Positions 62,343-64,000 of a stretch of 64,000 nucleotides of DNA are shown piece after piece (the stretch's first letter is position 1; each line of letters starts with the position of its first letter). The notes below the pieces were generated by a model that made no database searches, was not told the DNA's origin, and saw only the letters and a list, made by a program, of their open reading frames with translations. A program made the position numbers and the translations under genes. The DNA is taken from positions 20,418 through 84,417 of the forward strand of contig JAIXYK010000001.1 of the NCBI GenBank assembly GCA_027490225.1, written 5' to 3'. This DNA is from Bacteroidota bacterium. GTDB taxonomy: Bacteria; Bacteroidota; Bacteroidia; M30B66.

Positions 62343-64000
62343 TTATTGCTTAATCACTCGGATATCTTGTGATAAATTTGAAGATACAAATCTTACCAGG
62401 TAGATTCCTTTTGCAACATCATTCAAATGCAATTGAACAGTCTCGCTTTGTGCAGGAACATTCAATGTGCTTATTAAACGACCATCCATAGCGTAAATAG
62501 AAACTACAGCTGTCTCATCAATTGAAGGAGTTACAATGGTGTATTCTCCAAATCCTGGGTTAGGATATATGCGAATGTTTTCTACAACTGTGATTTCGTC
62601 TTCAGAAGCTGAATCATCTTGAGCATAGCGTGCACAATTTGATAATGTGACGTTTCTTGAAAAACTTCCGTTGTTTCCACAAATGCTGTTCGCAGTAACA
62701 CCTATTGAACCTGAACAACTTCCAGTTTTGATTGTAACATTTGCAGTTCCTTGTCCCGCTTGTATTATCCAACCTGAAGGAACTGTCCATGTGTATGAAG
62801 TAGCTCCAGCAATTGGAGTAACCGAATACGTTACAACAGACAATTTACAAGCAGTAGCGCTTCCGTTTATTGCAGTAGCTTTTGCTGGCCTAAGTCCAAT
62901 AGTAAGGGTTCTAGTAGCACTCGTGCCGCAAGAATTACTTGCTCTTACAGAAACTGTGCTGCTGCTGCTACATGATGAGTTGCTCGCTCCTGCAAAATTT
63001 ACGGTAATAGCTCTAGTTCCTTGGCCAGCTGTAATAACTGCTCCAGTTGGAACCGTCCATGCGTAAGTTGTAGCGCCAGCAACTGGAGCAACACTATATT
63101 GAACAGCCGTTGCACTGCACAAACCAACAGTAGATCCGCTAATATTTCCTGGAGTTGAAGGGGCAGAATTTACAATTACAGCAATTGATTGACAAACTGT
63201 TGTTCCGCAAGTGCTTCCCATAGAACGCACAAAATACGTTGTGTTTGCTGTAGGAGTAACAGTAATACTTGAGCCTGTTGCGCAAATTGTACCAACACCA
63301 CATCCTCCAGTATACCATCTCCAGCTTCCTCCTGTTCCAACTGTTCCTTGAACCGATAATGTGATAGAAGTTCCTCTACAAACTGTATTTGCTGTGCGGT
63401 TACTTGTAATGCTTGTTGGACCGCAGTTCATGTTGATTGTAATTGACTTACATTCTGTATTTCCACATGTTCCTTCAGAACGCACAAAATAAGTTGTTGC
63501 CGCTGTTTGAGAAACGTTAATAGAAGAACCAGTTCCGATAGCAGTTCCGCCGCAAGAAGTTTTGTACCATTTCCATGTTGCGCCTGTTCCTAAGCTTCCA
63601 CCAACAACACTTAAAGTAAATGTTGCACTTGGATTAACAGATGTACTTGCCGTTGAAATTGAACTAGCAGCTACACTTGAGTTGTTGATTGTAAGATTTA
63701 ATGTATAAGTCTGACAATTTGCAGAATAGCTATATGTTCCTGATGAAGTGTATTGTTGACTATTCACAGCCCATGTGTATGATCCGCATGCAGTAGCATT
63801 GGTAACAATTGCCGATGGCTGAGTTCCAGTTACATCCCAAGCACAGCTTGTTGTGTTGAAAGTTGCAGTTTGCCAGCAAGCAAGACCTGTTGGTGCTGGA
63901 GCTTGTGTTCCAGTTACATCCCAAGCACAGCTAGTTGTATTGAAAATAGCAGTTTGCCAGCAAGAAAGATTAGTTGGTGCCGGAGCTTGCGTTCCAGTTA
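62343..64000 (-). CDS. Large secreted T9SS repeat protein with PKD/Ig-like domains (N-terminus beyond window)
   Basis: The frame is open from the right window edge to a stop at 62343, so at least 552 residues are present and the N-terminus is missing. The apparent GTG start at 63767 is internal. From the edge it has 28-residue tandem repeats (SCAWDVTGTQAPAP per unit), then Ser/Thr/Cys-rich beta-sandwich domains with two units of the type 'WRWYTGGCGVGTICATGSS', two PKD-like domains (VAGATTYAWTVPTGAVITAG and IAGATSYTWTVPSGWIIQAG) and a type A T9SS sorting domain (RIYPNPGFGEYTIVTP to DIRVIKQ). It is probably a large surface adhesin. Confidence 0.88.
   Translation of the reverse strand, partial: TGTQAPAPTNLSCWQTAIFNTTSCAWDVTGTQAPAPTGLACWQTATFNTTSCAWDVTGTQPSAIVTNATACGSYTWAVNSQQYTSSGTYSYSANCQTYTLNLTINNSSVAASSISTASTSVNPSATFTLSVVGGSLGTGATWKWYKTSCGGTAIGTGSSINVSQTAATTYFVRSEGTCGNTECKSITINMNCGPTSITSNRTANTVCRGTSITLSVQGTVGTGGSWRWYTGGCGVGTICATGSSITVTPTANTTYFVRSMGSTCGTTVCQSIAVIVNSAPSTPGNISGSTVGLCSATAVQYSVAPVAGATTYAWTVPTGAVITAGQGTRAITVNFAGASNSSCSSSSTVSVRASNSCGTSATRTLTIGLRPAKATAINGSATACKLSVVTYSVTPIAGATSYTWTVPSGWIIQAGQGTANVTIKTGSCSGSIGVTANSICGNNGSFSRNVTLSNCARYAQDDSASEDEITVVENIRIYPNPGFGEYTIVTPSIDETAVVSIYAMDGRLISTLNVPAQSETVQLHLNDVAKGIYLVRFVSSNLSQDIRVIKQ
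63823..64000 (-). repeat. 84-base in-frame tandem repeats in the T9SS protein
   Basis: The phrase GTTCCAGTTACATCCCAAGC recurs at 63823 and 63907, and its first ten bases recur at 63991 just before the edge. The period is exactly 84 bases, or 28 codons. Two full units and the start of a third are visible, and the array continues outside the window. Units differ at a few bases, some silent. This is a coding repeat, not a CRISPR array. Confidence 0.9.

Noticed and set aside
62647..63066. Plus-strand open frame of 139 codons
   Set aside because: It is antisense to the T9SS repeat protein, and its Val/Ala/Pro-rich translation mirrors the Ser/Thr/Gly-rich coding strand.
63823..64000. Direct repeats resembling a CRISPR or satellite
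   Set aside because: The 84-base period is a multiple of three and stays in frame with a secreted repeat protein, so it is a coding repeat.

Overview
The window reads as one continuous chromosomal stretch of a Bacteroidota bacterium. Base composition is AT-rich (about one third G+C by eye). Supporting marks are several secreted proteins with type IX secretion (T9SS) C-terminal sorting domains, a FISUMP-domain protein, DUF4296 and DUF3127 proteins, a PorE-like OmpA protein, repeated TAnnTTTG -7 promoter boxes (the Bacteroidota housekeeping sigma signature) and few Shine-Dalgarno sites. A proton-pumping rhodopsin and two photolyases suggest a sunlit aquatic lifestyle. No rRNA, tRNA, CRISPR array, insertion sequence or prophage was seen. 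The order or family cannot be fixed from this sequence alone.

Left part (0.0-18 kb). A partial DUF3127 gene is followed by a translationally coupled pair, a giant alpha-2-macroglobulin lipoprotein and an AsmA-like protein. Next is a light-repair operon on the minus strand: photolyase/cryptochrome, DUF2071, and an FeS-type (6-4) photolyase. Then come a FISUMP protein, a GNAT acetyltransferase and a serine hydrolase. A roughly 400-bp array of AT-rich palindromic repeats separates these from pyrC-DUF4296 and an imelysin-like lipoprotein.

Inorganic carbon and light module (18.3-23.1 kb). A four-gene minus-strand operon encodes an SPFH/prohibitin-like lipoprotein, an uncharacterised 81-residue coiled-coil protein, a DUF6671 zinc-ribbon protein and an SbtA-type sodium/bicarbonate transporter. 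It diverges from a CbbR/CmpR-like LysR regulator. Behind a bidirectional terminator lies a rhodopsin with a DTE proton-pump motif, a green-tuning Met and the glycine that opens the carotenoid-antenna fenestration in xanthorhodopsin. Together these look like light-assisted bicarbonate uptake. This is the most interesting system in the window.

Middle (23.4-45 kb). Mostly housekeeping genes: a methyltransferase, prfC, a PorE-like OmpA protein, pabA/trpG, mfd, comB, a P1-nuclease/phospholipase C-like protein, rpsF-rpsR-rplI and the topoisomerase IV A subunit. Several uncharacterised envelope proteins are mixed in. A redox operon (DUF2892, thioredoxin, rhodanese-thioredoxin lipoprotein) carries a perfect CRP/FNR-type palindrome centred near -41.5.

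Right part (45-64 kb). This part holds a redoxin and a heme/copper monooxygenase-like T9SS protein, and a PKD-like T9SS protein. It also holds an ECF sigma factor paired with a predicted inner-membrane-anchored outer-membrane beta-barrel protein, plus OsmC, a TPR-LuxR membrane regulator, a beta-CASP nuclease and a PaiB-like protein. A decayed GNAT acetyltransferase pseudogene precedes an AraC-controlled cluster of unknown substrate (PhyH dioxygenase, TIM-barrel isomerase, sugar-porter MFS). The window ends inside a large T9SS repeat protein with 28-residue tandem repeats that runs off the right edge.
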